From NCBI RefSeq assembly GCF_003573545.1, contig NZ_QWET01000027.1:1-55087 (forward strand): 55,087 nt of DNA, read 5' to 3'. This document shows, one piece after another, positions 9,932-18,595 of this stretch. Below the pieces are notes generated by a model that was not told the origin of the DNA, did no database searches, and saw nothing but the letters and a program-made list of their open reading frames with translations. Numbering within the stretch: position 1 is the stretch's first letter; the number at the start of each line of letters is the position of its first letter. Made by a program: the position numbers and the translations under genes. The DNA comes from Mariniphaga sediminis (GTDB lineage Bacteria > Bacteroidota > Bacteroidia > Bacteroidales > Prolixibacteraceae).

Positions 9932-9962
9932 TTTGGTAGTCCAAAATATATCTCTATTTTCG
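9932..9962 (+). promoter_or_regulatory. Bacteroidota-type promoter of the hexuronate operon
   Basis: TTTG at 9932-9935 is followed after exactly 19 bp by TATTTTCG at 9955-9962. This matches the Bacteroidota primary-sigma consensus (TTTG, 19-21 bp, TAnnTTTG) with one mismatch in the -7 box. Transcription would start near 9969, about 50 bp before the epimerase gene. Confidence 0.6.
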
Positions 9963-9974
9963 TGTTCGTACACG
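9961..9974. promoter_or_regulatory. Operator-like inverted repeat overlapping the promoter start site
   Basis: CGTGT-TCGT-ACACG is an inverted repeat with 5-bp arms and a central CG, and flanking T/A runs partly extend it (TTT...AAA). It sits directly over the end of the -7 box and the predicted start site, where a repressor would act. The central CG resembles LacI/GalR-family operators. No LacI-type gene lies in the window. Confidence 0.4.
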
Positions 9975-10019
9975 GAAATACTTTTTCAATACAAATAAAT
10001 CATCTAATAATACGTAAAA

Positions 10020-11267
10020 ATGAAATTGGGAAAATACAGTTTTGGGGTAGGAGATCGCTTTAACCATGAAGGAGAAGCACAACTCCGGGCTATTTTAAAT
10101 GCCAACAAAAAGGGAGTGGAAGTTTCACCTGTCTGGAACAAGTCGAACCGGGAGCACAACACCATTCATTCCGAGCCCCTGGGTACCCGCGAAGAAGCTG
10201 ATGCAGCGGTAAAAAATCTGGGTTGGGACAAGCCTTACTTCGTAGATGCCGATCATATTAACCTTACGAATGTGGATCGTTTTATCGATCATGCCGATTT
10301 TTTTACACTCGATGTGGCTATGTATATTGGTAATGCTTCTTCACCGGAAGATGTTGCTGCATTTAAAAAGTCCTGTGCATCGTTAGGTACAAATGTAACG
10401 ATTCCCGGAATTTCGGAACCAGTTCAGATTTCGGATGAACTTTTGGAAGAAGAAGCGGGGAAATACCTTGCAGCTGTGAAAGAGGCGGGAAAAATTTACC
10501 GGCATATTGAAGCGAAAAAAGGGGCAGGCAATTTTGTAACAGAGGTTTCAATGGACGAGGTGGAAGCGCCGCAAACGCCTGTTGATATGTTTTTTATTCT
10601 GAAAATGATTGCCGATGAAAAAATTCCGGCACAAACCATTGCCCCTAAATTTACCGGAAGGTTTAATAAAGGAGTGGATTATGTGGGTGATGTGGAACAG
10701 TTTACCAAAGAGTTTGAGCAGGATGTGCTGGTTATTGATTATGCTGTAAAAAACTTCGGTCTTCCCGAAAATTTAAAACTCAGTGTGCATTCCGGGTCCG
10801 ACAAGTTTACGATTTACCCCGTAATGGCTGAGATTATAAAAAAATACGATAAAGGTTTGCACGTTAAAACCGCTGGTACCACCTGGCTGGAAGAGGTAAT
10901 TGGATTGGCCGTTTCCGGAGATGAAGGGTTGGCAGTGGCCAACGAAATTTATAAAAGTGCACTGGCCCGCAAAGAAGAACTGTGCGGTCCGTATGCCGAT
11001 GTTATTGATATTGATGATTCCAGGCTTCCTTCTCCGGAAGAAGTTGCAGGTTGGACCGGTGAAAAATTTGGTAATACATTGCGCCATATACCCGGACATT
11101 CTGATTATAATCCCAATTTCAGGCAACTGGTTCATGTAGGATATAAAGTGGCTGCCGAGATGGGTGAAAAATATACCAACTTGCTAAAAAAGTATAGCAA
11201 TATAGTGGGAGGTTGTGTAGAAGAAAATATTTATGACCGTCACCTGAAAAGGTTATTCGATCTTTAA
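10020..11267 (+). CDS. uxaE: Tagaturonate epimerase-like protein (UxaE family)
   Basis: This 415-residue cytoplasmic protein resembles UxaE-type epimerases, which interconvert D-tagaturonate and D-fructuronate so that galacturonate can enter the glucuronate route. Family-type segments include FGVGDRFNHEGEAQLRA near the N-terminus, YFVDADHINLTNVDRF around residue 75 and KTAGTTWLEEVIGLA around residue 285. It is 8 bp upstream of uxaC, whose galacturonate product is tagaturonate, and this strongly supports the role. The gene starts at an ATG 50 bp after a well-formed promoter. The assignment rests on recalled family resemblance plus context. Confidence 0.7.
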   Translation: MKLGKYSFGVGDRFNHEGEAQLRAILNANKKGVEVSPVWNKSNREHNTIHSEPLGTREEADAAVKNLGWDKPYFVDADHINLTNVDRFIDHADFFTLDVAMYIGNASSPEDVAAFKKSCASLGTNVTIPGISEPVQISDELLEEEAGKYLAAVKEAGKIYRHIEAKKGAGNFVTEVSMDEVEAPQTPVDMFFILKMIADEKIPAQTIAPKFTGRFNKGVDYVGDVEQFTKEFEQDVLVIDYAVKNFGLPENLKLSVHSGSDKFTIYPVMAEIIKKYDKGLHVKTAGTTWLEEVIGLAVSGDEGLAVANEIYKSALARKEELCGPYADVIDIDDSRLPSPEEVAGWTGEKFGNTLRHIPGHSDYNPNFRQLVHVGYKVAAEMGEKYTNLLKKYSNIVGGCVEENIYDRHLKRLFDL

Positions 11268-11275
11268 AAACGAAA

Positions 11276-12682
11276 ATGATGAAGAAATTTTTGGATGACA
11301 ATTTTCTGCTGCAAACCGAAACGGCACAGAAATTATATCACGGGCATGCGGCAAAAATGCCCATTTTCGATTACCATTGCCACATTCCGCCCATTGATAT
11401 TGCAAAAGACACACAATTTGAAAATATAACTCAAATATGGCTTTACGGCGATCATTATAAATGGAGGGCCATGCGCTCCAATGGAGTGGATGAACGGTTT
11501 TGTACCGGCGACGCTTCCGATTGGGAAAAATTTGAGAAGTGGGCAGAAACAGTCCCCAATACAATCCGGAACCCGCTTTACCATTGGACACATCTGGAGT
11601 TAAAACGTTTTTTCGGAATAGATAAATTATTGAATGCTGACACGGCCAAAGAAATATGGGATACGTGCAATGCTAAGTTGCAAACCCCTGAATATTCGGT
11701 TCGAAATATTATTCGGATGGCCAATGTCCATACCATATGTACTACCGACGATCCGGTAGATTCGCTGGAATATCATCGCCAGATAAAAGAGAGTGGTTTT
11801 GAAGTGGCTGTTTTGCCGGCCTGGAGACCAGACAAAGCCATGGCGGTGGAGAATGTAACAACGTTCAATGAATATGTGGATAAGTTGGCTGAAGTTGCCG
11901 GAACAACCATCGATTCATTTTCTGATTTTATGGATTCGCTTGAAATTCGCCACCGTTTTTTCCATGAAAATGGGTGCCGTCTTTCCGATCATGGACTGGA
12001 AACTGCCATTGCCGAGGATTACACAGAAAAGGATATCCGGGATATTTTCGAAAAAATACGCGGCGGAAATGATTTGAAGGAGATAGAAATTTTGAAGTTC
12101 AAGTCGTGCATGTTATATGAGTTTGGCATTATGGATCATGCGCGTGGCTGGACACAGCAGTTTCATCTGGGGGCATTGCGCAACAACAGTACCCGCCTGC
12201 TGAATAAATTGGGGCCTGATACCGGATTGGATTCCATCGGTGATTTTGAGATCGCCCGCCCGCTTTCGAAATTTCTGGACAGGCTGGATTTGGAAAATAA
12301 ATTGACCAAAACCATTCTTTACAACCTGAACCCGCGCGATAATGAGTTGATTGCCACTATGTGCGGAAACTTTCAGGATGGATCGGTTCCGGGAAAAATG
12401 CAGTTTGGGTCCGGCTGGTGGTTCCTGGATCAAAAAGATGGGATGGAGAAACAGATGAATGCGTTGTCAAATCTTGGTTTACTGAGCCGCTTTGTCGGAA
12501 TGTTGACCGATTCACGTAGTTTTCTTTCTTATCCGCGGCATGAATATTTCCGCCGGACGCTTTGTAACCTTTTGGGGAATGATGTGGAAAACGGCGAAAT
12601 ACCTGACGATATGGAATTGCTGGGGACTATGGTTGAAAACATATGTTTTAACAATGCTAAGAGTTATTTTAATTTCGGATAA
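11276..12682 (+). CDS. uxaC: Glucuronate/galacturonate isomerase
   Basis: This 468-residue protein is uronate isomerase, converting D-glucuronate to D-fructuronate and D-galacturonate to D-tagaturonate in the cytoplasm. It has the usual family length. The metal-binding start of the amidohydrolase-type barrel is visible as FDYHCHIPP (residues ~31-39). Later family segments include TTDDPVDSLEYH, LPAWRPDK, FHLGALRNN and LTDSRSFLSYPRHEYFRR. It starts with tandem ATG codons (11276 and 11279), the first 8 bp after the epimerase stop. After this gene there is a 175-bp gap with an operator-like site and a new promoter. Confidence 0.96.
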   Translation: MMKKFLDDNFLLQTETAQKLYHGHAAKMPIFDYHCHIPPIDIAKDTQFENITQIWLYGDHYKWRAMRSNGVDERFCTGDASDWEKFEKWAETVPNTIRNPLYHWTHLELKRFFGIDKLLNADTAKEIWDTCNAKLQTPEYSVRNIIRMANVHTICTTDDPVDSLEYHRQIKESGFEVAVLPAWRPDKAMAVENVTTFNEYVDKLAEVAGTTIDSFSDFMDSLEIRHRFFHENGCRLSDHGLETAIAEDYTEKDIRDIFEKIRGGNDLKEIEILKFKSCMLYEFGIMDHARGWTQQFHLGALRNNSTRLLNKLGPDTGLDSIGDFEIARPLSKFLDRLDLENKLTKTILYNLNPRDNELIATMCGNFQDGSVPGKMQFGSGWWFLDQKDGMEKQMNALSNLGLLSRFVGMLTDSRSFLSYPRHEYFRRTLCNLLGNDVENGEIPDDMELLGTMVENICFNNAKSYFNFG

Positions 12683-12725
12683 TTCATGGCCAATCTTTTT
12701 TTGTTTTATGAGAGAATGTTAATTT

Positions 12726-12739
12726 TGCAATCGATTGCA
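12726..12739. promoter_or_regulatory. LacI/GalR-type operator candidate
   Basis: TGCAATCGATTGCA is a perfect 14-bp palindrome with central CG, fitting the general LacI-family operator form TGnAAnCGnTTnCA. It overlaps the -7 box of the predicted kdgK promoter by two bases and covers the predicted start site, which is typical repressor placement. The regulator gene is not in the window. Confidence 0.6.
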
Positions 12740-12790
12740 GAATCGTTAGAATAGAATTATGATGAAGCAAGCCGCGTCAGATATTTTGAC

Positions 12791-12811
12791 TTACGATGAG
12801 AATCATTGTAA
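12791..12811. promoter_or_regulatory. Imperfect inverted repeat in the kdgK leader
   Basis: TTACGATGA-gaa-TCATTGTAA has 9-bp arms with a single mismatch around a 3-bp centre. It lies about 47 bp before the kdgK start, in the predicted untranslated leader. It could be a second regulator site or an RNA hairpin; there is no T-run after it, so it is not an intrinsic terminator. Confidence 0.35.
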
Positions 12812-12857
12812 TGGCGGGGTTACATCAAATACCTTAAAAAATTAACAATTTAAAGAG

Positions 12858-13892
12858 ATGAAAAAAGTCGTTACGTTTGGAGAGATTATGTTGCGTCTGG
12901 CAACACCCGGTTATCTTCGTTTTTCACAGTCAAATGAGCTAACAGCCACTTTTGGAGGTGGCGAGGCCAATGTTGCCGTTTCGCTTTCTAACTACGGTAT
13001 TCCGGTTGATTTTGTAACCCGTCTCCCAAATAACGATATTGGTCGTGCCTGTATGATGGATTTGCGTAAGCACGGAGTAGGAACCGATCAAATCGTATGG
13101 GGTGGCGAACGTCTGGGGATTTATTTTCTTGAAACCGGGGCAGTAAGCCGTGGCAGTAAAGTGGTTTACGACCGCGCCCATTCTGCGGTGTCGGAGATTG
13201 AGCCCGGAACAATAGATTGGGAGAAGGTTTTTGAAGGGGCAAACTGGTTTCACTGGACGGGCATTACACCGGCCATTTCGCAAAATGCAGCGGATGTGTG
13301 CCTGGAAGCTATCAAAAAAGCAAATGAATTGGGAGTAACGGTTTCATGTGATCTGAACTACCGTAAAAATCTCTGGAAATATGGTAAAACAGCCGGAGAA
13401 GTGATGCCGGAACTGGTGGCCGGGACCGATGTGGTTTTGGGTAATGAAGAAGATGCTGAAAAAGTGCTTGGCATCAAACCTGAAGGGGTAGATGTGACCG
13501 GAGGACATGTGGAAGGCGCTGCTTATGAGTCGGTTTCAAGGCAGATTATGGAAAGGTTTCCCCGTTGCAAGAAGGTAATCACAACCTTACGGGGATCTGT
13601 AAACGCCAACCATAATACCTGGTCAGGTGTGCTTTGGGATGGTACAAGACTATACGAAGCGCCCACCTATCAGATTACCCACATTGTTGACCGCGTAGGT
13701 GGTGGCGATTCGTTTATGGGAGGCCTTATTTACGGATTACTTACCTATGAAGGCGACGACCAAAAAGCGCTGAACTTTGCGGTGGCGGCTTCTTGTTTGA
13801 AACATACCATTTACGGTGACTTTAACCAGGTAACTGTGGATGAAGTGGAAAAACTGATGGGAGGCGATGCTTCCGGCAGGGTAGCACGATAA
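12858..13892 (+). CDS. kdgK: 2-keto-3-deoxygluconate kinase, PfkB family
   Basis: This 344-residue PfkB sugar kinase phosphorylates 2-keto-3-deoxygluconate to KDPG with ATP. N-terminal family segments are VTFGEIMLRLATPG and FGGGEANVAVSLSNYG. The C-terminal PfkB signature DRVGGGDSFMGGLIYG carries the catalytic base Asp284. The gene is 36 bp upstream of the KDPG aldolase and downstream of uxaC, so the KDG role is much more likely than fructo- or ribokinase. The start codon follows an AAAGAG sequence at about 7 bp. Confidence 0.92.
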   Translation: MKKVVTFGEIMLRLATPGYLRFSQSNELTATFGGGEANVAVSLSNYGIPVDFVTRLPNNDIGRACMMDLRKHGVGTDQIVWGGERLGIYFLETGAVSRGSKVVYDRAHSAVSEIEPGTIDWEKVFEGANWFHWTGITPAISQNAADVCLEAIKKANELGVTVSCDLNYRKNLWKYGKTAGEVMPELVAGTDVVLGNEEDAEKVLGIKPEGVDVTGGHVEGAAYESVSRQIMERFPRCKKVITTLRGSVNANHNTWSGVLWDGTRLYEAPTYQITHIVDRVGGGDSFMGGLIYGLLTYEGDDQKALNFAVAASCLKHTIYGDFNQVTVDEVEKLMGGDASGRVAR

Positions 13893-13928
13893 TTCAACCG
13901 GAATTTAAACTCGAAATTTTAAACTACG

Positions 13929-14597
13929 ATGGCAAGATTTACAAGAATAGAAGTGGCATTAAAAATGAAAGAAACAGGGATGATCCCTGTGTTTTACAAT
14001 GCCGATGCAGAAGTGTGCAAAAAAGTGGTGAAAGCCTGCTACGAAGGAGGAGCGCGGGTATTTGAATTTACCAATCGCGGCGATTTTGCCACGCTCATTT
14101 TTGCCGAATTAAATAAATGGGCAATGCAGGAATGCCCCGACATGATAATGGGAGTGGGGTCGGTTGTTGACGAAGGAACGGCTGCTATGTACATTGCATT
14201 GGGGGCAAATTTTATTGTTTCGCCGCTTATTGATGAAGCAACCGCCAAAGTGTGTAACAAACGAAAAATTGCCTGGAGCCCGGGATGCGGTACGGTTACA
14301 GAGATTGGCCGGGCGCATGAACTGGGGGCCGAAGTGGTTAAAATTTTCCCTGGTTCGCAGGTTGGTGGCCCCGGTTTTGTGAAGGCAGTAAAGGGGCCCA
14401 TGCCATGGACAAGCATCATGCCTACCGGCGGTGTTTCACCCACAGAAGAGAATCTGAAAGAGTGGTTTGAGGCCGGTGTGACCTGTGTGGGAATGGGATC
14501 AAAATTGTTCCCCAAGGAGGTTCTGGCCAACAAAAATTATGGCTACATTACGCAAAAATGTAAAGAAGCACTTGAAATTATAAGTAAGTACAAGTAA
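13929..14597 (+). CDS. eda: KDPG/KHG aldolase
   Basis: This 222-residue class I aldolase cleaves KDPG to pyruvate and glyceraldehyde-3-phosphate, finishing the hexuronate route. The Schiff-base lysine is expected at K138 in VVKIFPGSQ. Other family segments are GGARVFEFTNRG, MGVGSVVDEGTAAM, SPGCGTVTEI and MPTGGVSPTEENL. It follows kdgK by 36 bp and precedes the TRAP transporter by 16 bp, which supports a single transcript. Confidence 0.95.
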   Translation: MARFTRIEVALKMKETGMIPVFYNADAEVCKKVVKACYEGGARVFEFTNRGDFATLIFAELNKWAMQECPDMIMGVGSVVDEGTAAMYIALGANFIVSPLIDEATAKVCNKRKIAWSPGCGTVTEIGRAHELGAEVVKIFPGSQVGGPGFVKAVKGPMPWTSIMPTGGVSPTEENLKEWFEAGVTCVGMGSKLFPKEVLANKNYGYITQKCKEALEIISKYK

Positions 14598-14613
14598 TAT
14601 CAACTACAAACGA

Positions 14614-15597
14614 ATGAATTATAACAGATTAACCAAATTTTTGGTAAGCCTTCTTTTGCTCGCGACTTTCGCCTGTATGGGGCCTTCTGAAAAAAGGGAA
14701 CTAAAACTGGCGCACGGACTTCCAACAGATCATCCGGTGCATAAGGCTATGGAATTTATGGCCGAAAGGTGCGGTGAATTGTCGGAAGGAAAGCTGACCA
14801 TTGAAGTTTACCCGGCTGAGCAATTAGGATCGGAACAACAGTGTGTGGAACTGGTGCAAATTGGAAGTCTTGCCATTACCAAAGTTTCGGCTGCAGTGAT
14901 GGAAAGTTTTGCCGAAGATTACAAAGTTTTCGGGTTGCCTTACATCTTTACATCAAAAGAGCATGCCTTCAAAATTATGGATGGCGAAATAGGCAGGGAC
15001 TTGCTTCTCAGTACCGAAGACAAATGGATACGTGGCCTTTGTTATTACGATGCCGGCTCACGTAGTTTTTATACCAAATCGAAACCCATTACTCATCCGG
15101 ATGATTTGTCCGGATTGAAAATCAGGGTAATGCGCAGTATTACGGCCGTAGAGATGATTCGGGCCCTTGGTGGTTCTGCAACCCCCATTTCCTGGGGCGA
15201 ACTTTACACCGCCCTTCAAAGTGGCGTGGTAGATGGTGCGGAAAATAATCCGCCCAGCCTGTATACTTCGCGCCATTATGAGGTATGTAAATATTACTCT
15301 CTCGATGAGCATACCACAATCCCCGATGTACTGGTCGTCAGTAAAATTATCTGGGACAAACTTTCTGATCAGGAAAAGAAATGGCTTCAACAGGCTGCTG
15401 ATGAGTCAGCTGTGCTCGAACGGAAGCTTTGGGCTGAATCGGAAATTAAATCGCTGGAAGAGGTACAGAAGGCCGGTGTAAAAATTAATTACCCCGACAA
15501 ACAACCTTTTATCGACAAAGTGCAGCCTTTGCTTGAAAGTTACCGCGATAATGAGATTATCTATTCTTATATAAAACGAATTCAGGCTGTTGAATAA
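14614..15597 (+). CDS. dctP: TRAP transporter solute-binding protein, DctP type
   Basis: This 327-residue periplasmic binding protein delivers an acidic solute, probably a hexuronate, to the TRAP permease. A signal sequence ends in a lipobox-like TFAC (Cys21), so it is likely membrane-anchored as a lipoprotein. DctP-family features include KLAHGLPTDHPVHKAMEF near the N-terminus, the conserved LKIRVMRS segment (the Arg usually contacts the carboxylate) and SWGELYTALQSGVVDGAEN. It is followed by the small and large membrane subunits with gaps of 11 and 5 bp. Confidence 0.93.
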   Translation: MNYNRLTKFLVSLLLLATFACMGPSEKRELKLAHGLPTDHPVHKAMEFMAERCGELSEGKLTIEVYPAEQLGSEQQCVELVQIGSLAITKVSAAVMESFAEDYKVFGLPYIFTSKEHAFKIMDGEIGRDLLLSTEDKWIRGLCYYDAGSRSFYTKSKPITHPDDLSGLKIRVMRSITAVEMIRALGGSATPISWGELYTALQSGVVDGAENNPPSLYTSRHYEVCKYYSLDEHTTIPDVLVVSKIIWDKLSDQEKKWLQQAADESAVLERKLWAESEIKSLEEVQKAGVKINYPDKQPFIDKVQPLLESYRDNEIIYSYIKRIQAVE

Positions 15598-15608
15598 AAT
15601 CAGAAACT

Positions 15609-16088
15609 ATGACGATACGAAAAATCATTGACAAAATACTGGAGTGGGTACTTGTATTTCTTTTAAGTATACTGGTAATTGATGTGTTATGGCAGGTTAC
15701 CAGTCGTTATGTGTTAAGTTCGCCCAGCAGTTTTACCGATGAACTTGCGGGATTTCTTTTGATTTGGGTGGGGCTTCTTGGTGCGGCCTACGTAGCAGGG
15801 AAACGTGAACACCTGGCCATCGATCTTCTTATCCAGAAGAGTTCTCCGGAGCGAAAATATAAACTGGAGTTGTTCATCAGTATTGTTGTAATTATCTTCT
15901 CCATGACAGTTTTGATTGCAGGGGGAAGCTGGTTGGTCTACACCCGCTTTTATCTTTCTGTAAAATCGGCAGCACTCGGTTTGCCTTTAGGGTTTGTATA
16001 CCTGGTGTTACCTATCAGCGGATTACTGATTGCTTATTTTGATATCGACAATATGCGTAAAATGGTTAAAGAAAACCGGAAAAACTAA
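15609..16088 (+). CDS. dctQ: TRAP transporter small permease, DctQ type
   Basis: This 159-residue membrane protein has four predicted membrane helices (about 15-35, 45-65, 90-110 and 130-150). It carries the family pattern WQVTSRYVL followed by SSFTDELAGFLLIWVGLLGA, and a REHLAIDLL segment. It forms the integral membrane complex with DctM. It lies between the binding protein and the large subunit, as in most TRAP operons. Confidence 0.92.
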   Translation: MTIRKIIDKILEWVLVFLLSILVIDVLWQVTSRYVLSSPSSFTDELAGFLLIWVGLLGAAYVAGKREHLAIDLLIQKSSPERKYKLELFISIVVIIFSMTVLIAGGSWLVYTRFYLSVKSAALGLPLGFVYLVLPISGLLIAYFDIDNMRKMVKENRKN

Positions 16089-16093
16089 TTGGT

Positions 16094-17557
16094 ATGGAAT
16101 TTTTAGAAGTATTTGTACTTGTTTTCAGTTTTATCATCTTACTGGTAATTGGGGTTCCCATTGCATTTAGTATTGGAATTTCCGGAATTTTAACCATGTT
16201 GGTTAGCATCGATGTTGTACCGGCGTTAACTACCTTCTCTCAGCGAATGGCTACCGGCCTCGACAGTTTTGCCTTACTTGCCATCCCGTTTTTTATATTA
16301 GCGGGAAATATAATGAACAGCGGGGGGATTGCCATCCGGCTTATCGACTTTGCCCGTGTTTTGGTAGGTGGTATTCCGGGAGGTGTGGCCATGGTAAATG
16401 TGCTGGCTAACATGTTGTTTGGTGCGATTTCCGGATCGGCTGCAGCTTCGGCTTCGGCTATTGGCAGCATCATGCAGCCTGAAATGAAAAAAGAGGGATA
16501 CCCTGAAAATTTCAGTGCAGCGGTAAACATTACTTCTGCCACAACCGGGTTGTCTATCCCACCAAGTAATATTCTCATTGTTTATTCTTTGGCCAGTGGC
16601 GGGGTTTCTATTACTGCATTGTTCCTTGCAGGTTATTTGCCGGGAATTCTTACCGGTTTGGGAATTATTGTAACTGCCATTACTATGCTCATTTACAAGA
16701 GAAAAGGGATGAAGGCTGCATTGAAAGCTTTGGGTGTGGTTTCACTGGTTGTCGTTTCATTTTTGGTTTTTTATCAGGGAGTTTCATTTTCCCGTGCCAA
16801 TCTTTCACCTCTTGTAAACCGGATATTCCTATATGTAATTCTGGCAGCAGTAGCAGTCTGGGGATATATAAAAACGAAAAACAATAAGCAAAAAGCGCTT
16901 CACGGAACGAAAAAGTTTCTGGATGCCATTCCCAGTCTGATGATGCTTGTTATCGTTATCGGGGGAATCGTGGCCGGATACTTTACTGCAACCGAAGCTT
17001 CTGCTATTGCCGTATTATATTCTTTGATACTGGCATTTATTTATCGTCAGATTTCGGTGAAAGATCTTCCGGATATCATTTTACGATCGGTAAAAACAAC
17101 AGGTATTGTTATGCTGCTTGTAGCTACCTGTTTGGGGTTGTCGTGGATTATGGCTTATGAAAACATTCCGCAGAATGTGAGTTCGGGTTTGTTGGCGTTA
17201 ACCAGCAATCCTTTTATGATTTTGCTGATTATAAATATGATTTTGCTTTTTGTCGGAGTATTTATGGATATGACTCCGGCAGTATTGATTTTTACACCTA
17301 TTTTTCTCCCGATTGTTACATCAATGGGAGTAGATCCGACGCACTTCGGGATTATTATGGTGCTGAACCTGAGTGTAGGACTTTGTACTCCGCCGGTTGG
17401 ATCGGTGCTGTTTATCGGATGTAGTGTGGCCGGACTAAGTATCGATAAAGTAATAAAACCGTTGCTGCCCATGTTTTTGGCGATGGTTATTGTTTTATTG
17501 TTGGTTACTTACATTCCTGAAATCAGTTTGTGGTTACCCGGTAAGTTCGGATTCTGA
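16094..17557 (+). CDS. dctM: TRAP transporter large permease, DctM type
   Basis: This 487-residue protein is the transport subunit of the sodium-driven TRAP system. About 12-13 hydrophobic segments are visible. DctM hallmarks include LLAIPFFILAGNIMNSGGIA, FGAISGSAAASASAIGSIM, TSATTGLSIPPSNILIVYS and LNLSVGLCTPPVGSVLFIG. The protein is somewhat longer than the usual ~430 residues because of an extra hydrophobic and polar stretch at about 205-280. It is the last gene of the operon and is followed by a strong terminator. Confidence 0.94.
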   Translation: MEFLEVFVLVFSFIILLVIGVPIAFSIGISGILTMLVSIDVVPALTTFSQRMATGLDSFALLAIPFFILAGNIMNSGGIAIRLIDFARVLVGGIPGGVAMVNVLANMLFGAISGSAAASASAIGSIMQPEMKKEGYPENFSAAVNITSATTGLSIPPSNILIVYSLASGGVSITALFLAGYLPGILTGLGIIVTAITMLIYKRKGMKAALKALGVVSLVVVSFLVFYQGVSFSRANLSPLVNRIFLYVILAAVAVWGYIKTKNNKQKALHGTKKFLDAIPSLMMLVIVIGGIVAGYFTATEASAIAVLYSLILAFIYRQISVKDLPDIILRSVKTTGIVMLLVATCLGLSWIMAYENIPQNVSSGLLALTSNPFMILLIINMILLFVGVFMDMTPAVLIFTPIFLPIVTSMGVDPTHFGIIMVLNLSVGLCTPPVGSVLFIGCSVAGLSIDKVIKPLLPMFLAMVIVLLLVTYIPEISLWLPGKFGF

Positions 17558-17562
17558 TTTTG

Positions 17563-17620
17563 AAAAGGAACTTGCGGTACGATTTTAAAAAATAGAAAGT
17601 ACCGCAAGTTCCTTTTGTAT
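17563..17620 (+). terminator. Strong hairpin terminator closing the hexuronate operon
   Basis: A perfect 18-bp stem (17563-17580 with 17599-17616) encloses an 18-nt A/T-rich loop. The right arm ends in TTTT and the left arm starts with AAAA, so it could stop transcription from either side. It lies 6 bp after the dctM stop codon. Confidence 0.88.
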
Positions 17621-17678
17621 TAACACGCTATTTATTCCCGGTAATTTTTATAATTTTACCTCCCTGAAGGAGGTATAT

Positions 17679-18584
17679 ATGAAGAAAATTGTTGTACTAC
17701 TGATAGCCTTATTTTCAGTAACCACCCTGTTTGCTCAGGAATTACGATGTAATGTTACCGTTTCGGCCCAACGAATACAAGGCGCCAACCGGCAGCTTTT
17801 CAGGACCATGCAGGCCGATATTTATGAGTTCATGAATAACCGGAAATGGACTGAGCATGTTTTTACATACGATGAAAAAATCAGGTGTAACATTCTTATT
17901 CGGCTCGACGATCAAATATCGACGGATGAATTCAGCGGTTCTATCCAGGTTCAGCTAATTCGGCCAGTGTTTAACTCCAGTTATGAAACCACCGTGCTGA
18001 ATCTTAAAGATAATGATTTTCGGTGCCGCTACGTGGAGTTTCAACCGCTTGAGTTTAATGAAACCTCGAACCGGGATAATCTGACCAACATCCTTGCCTA
18101 TTATGCCTACATTATTTTAGGGTTCGATTATGATACTTTTTCGCCGGAGGGCGGAACCCCTTATTTTGAAAAAGCGCAGGCGATTGCGAATAATTCGCAG
18201 AATGCCCGTGAAAAAGGCTGGAAGGCTTTTGAAAGTGAACGAAACCGTTACTGGCTTATCGAGAATATCCTGAATAAATCATATTCCGATTTTCGTAAAT
18301 GTATGTATTTTTATCACCGTCAGGGCCTTGATTTAATGTCTGATAAGCCGGAAGAGGGGAGGGCCAATGTTGCCCAGTCGCTTCGGGATATTCAGACGGT
18401 TTTCCGTCGCAGGCCGTCGGTATATATTCTTCAGGTATTTTTCGATGCCAAAGCCGATGAGATTGTCAATGTTTTTTCCAAATCTTTTCCCGATGAGCGG
18501 AACCGGGTGATGACCATTTTAAATGAGGTGGACCCATCAAACGGCAGCAAGTATGAAAAGATTGCTGAAAGCGAAGGGTTTTAA
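17679..18584 (+). CDS. porD: Type IX secretion protein PorD (DUF4835)
   Basis: This 301-residue protein matches the DUF4835/PorD family, needed for type IX secretion in Bacteroidota. It has a signal peptide (cleavage after LFA, residue ~19), the start ELRCNVTVSAQRIQG, the segment LAYYAYIILGFDYDTFSPEGG in the middle, and a C-terminal alpha-helical part with DIQTVFRRRPSVYILQVFFDAK. It sits 11 bp before recN, a pairing common in this phylum. An AAGGAGG ribosome-binding sequence lies before the start and is unusually good for this group. Confidence 0.88.
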   Translation: MKKIVVLLIALFSVTTLFAQELRCNVTVSAQRIQGANRQLFRTMQADIYEFMNNRKWTEHVFTYDEKIRCNILIRLDDQISTDEFSGSIQVQLIRPVFNSSYETTVLNLKDNDFRCRYVEFQPLEFNETSNRDNLTNILAYYAYIILGFDYDTFSPEGGTPYFEKAQAIANNSQNAREKGWKAFESERNRYWLIENILNKSYSDFRKCMYFYHRQGLDLMSDKPEEGRANVAQSLRDIQTVFRRRPSVYILQVFFDAKADEIVNVFSKSFPDERNRVMTILNEVDPSNGSKYEKIAESEGF

Positions 18585-18595
18585 CTCGTTCAGTA

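Larger units (their letters stand above)
12683..12857. promoter_or_regulatory. 175-bp regulatory gap before kdgK with promoter elements
   Basis: The gap carries a perfect -7 box TAATTTTG (12720-12727) and an upstream TTTG (12700-12703) at a shorter than usual 16-bp spacing. A perfect 14-bp LacI-type palindrome overlaps the -7 box, and a second imperfect inverted repeat lies at 12791-12811. This suggests that kdgK and the genes after it have their own regulated promoter as well as read-through from uxaC. Confidence 0.55.

Noticed and set aside
14039-14533. Minus-strand ORF of 164 codons over the KDPG aldolase gene
   Set aside because: The plus-strand aldolase is certain, with catalytic Lys and family motifs; the antisense frame has no protein-like features.
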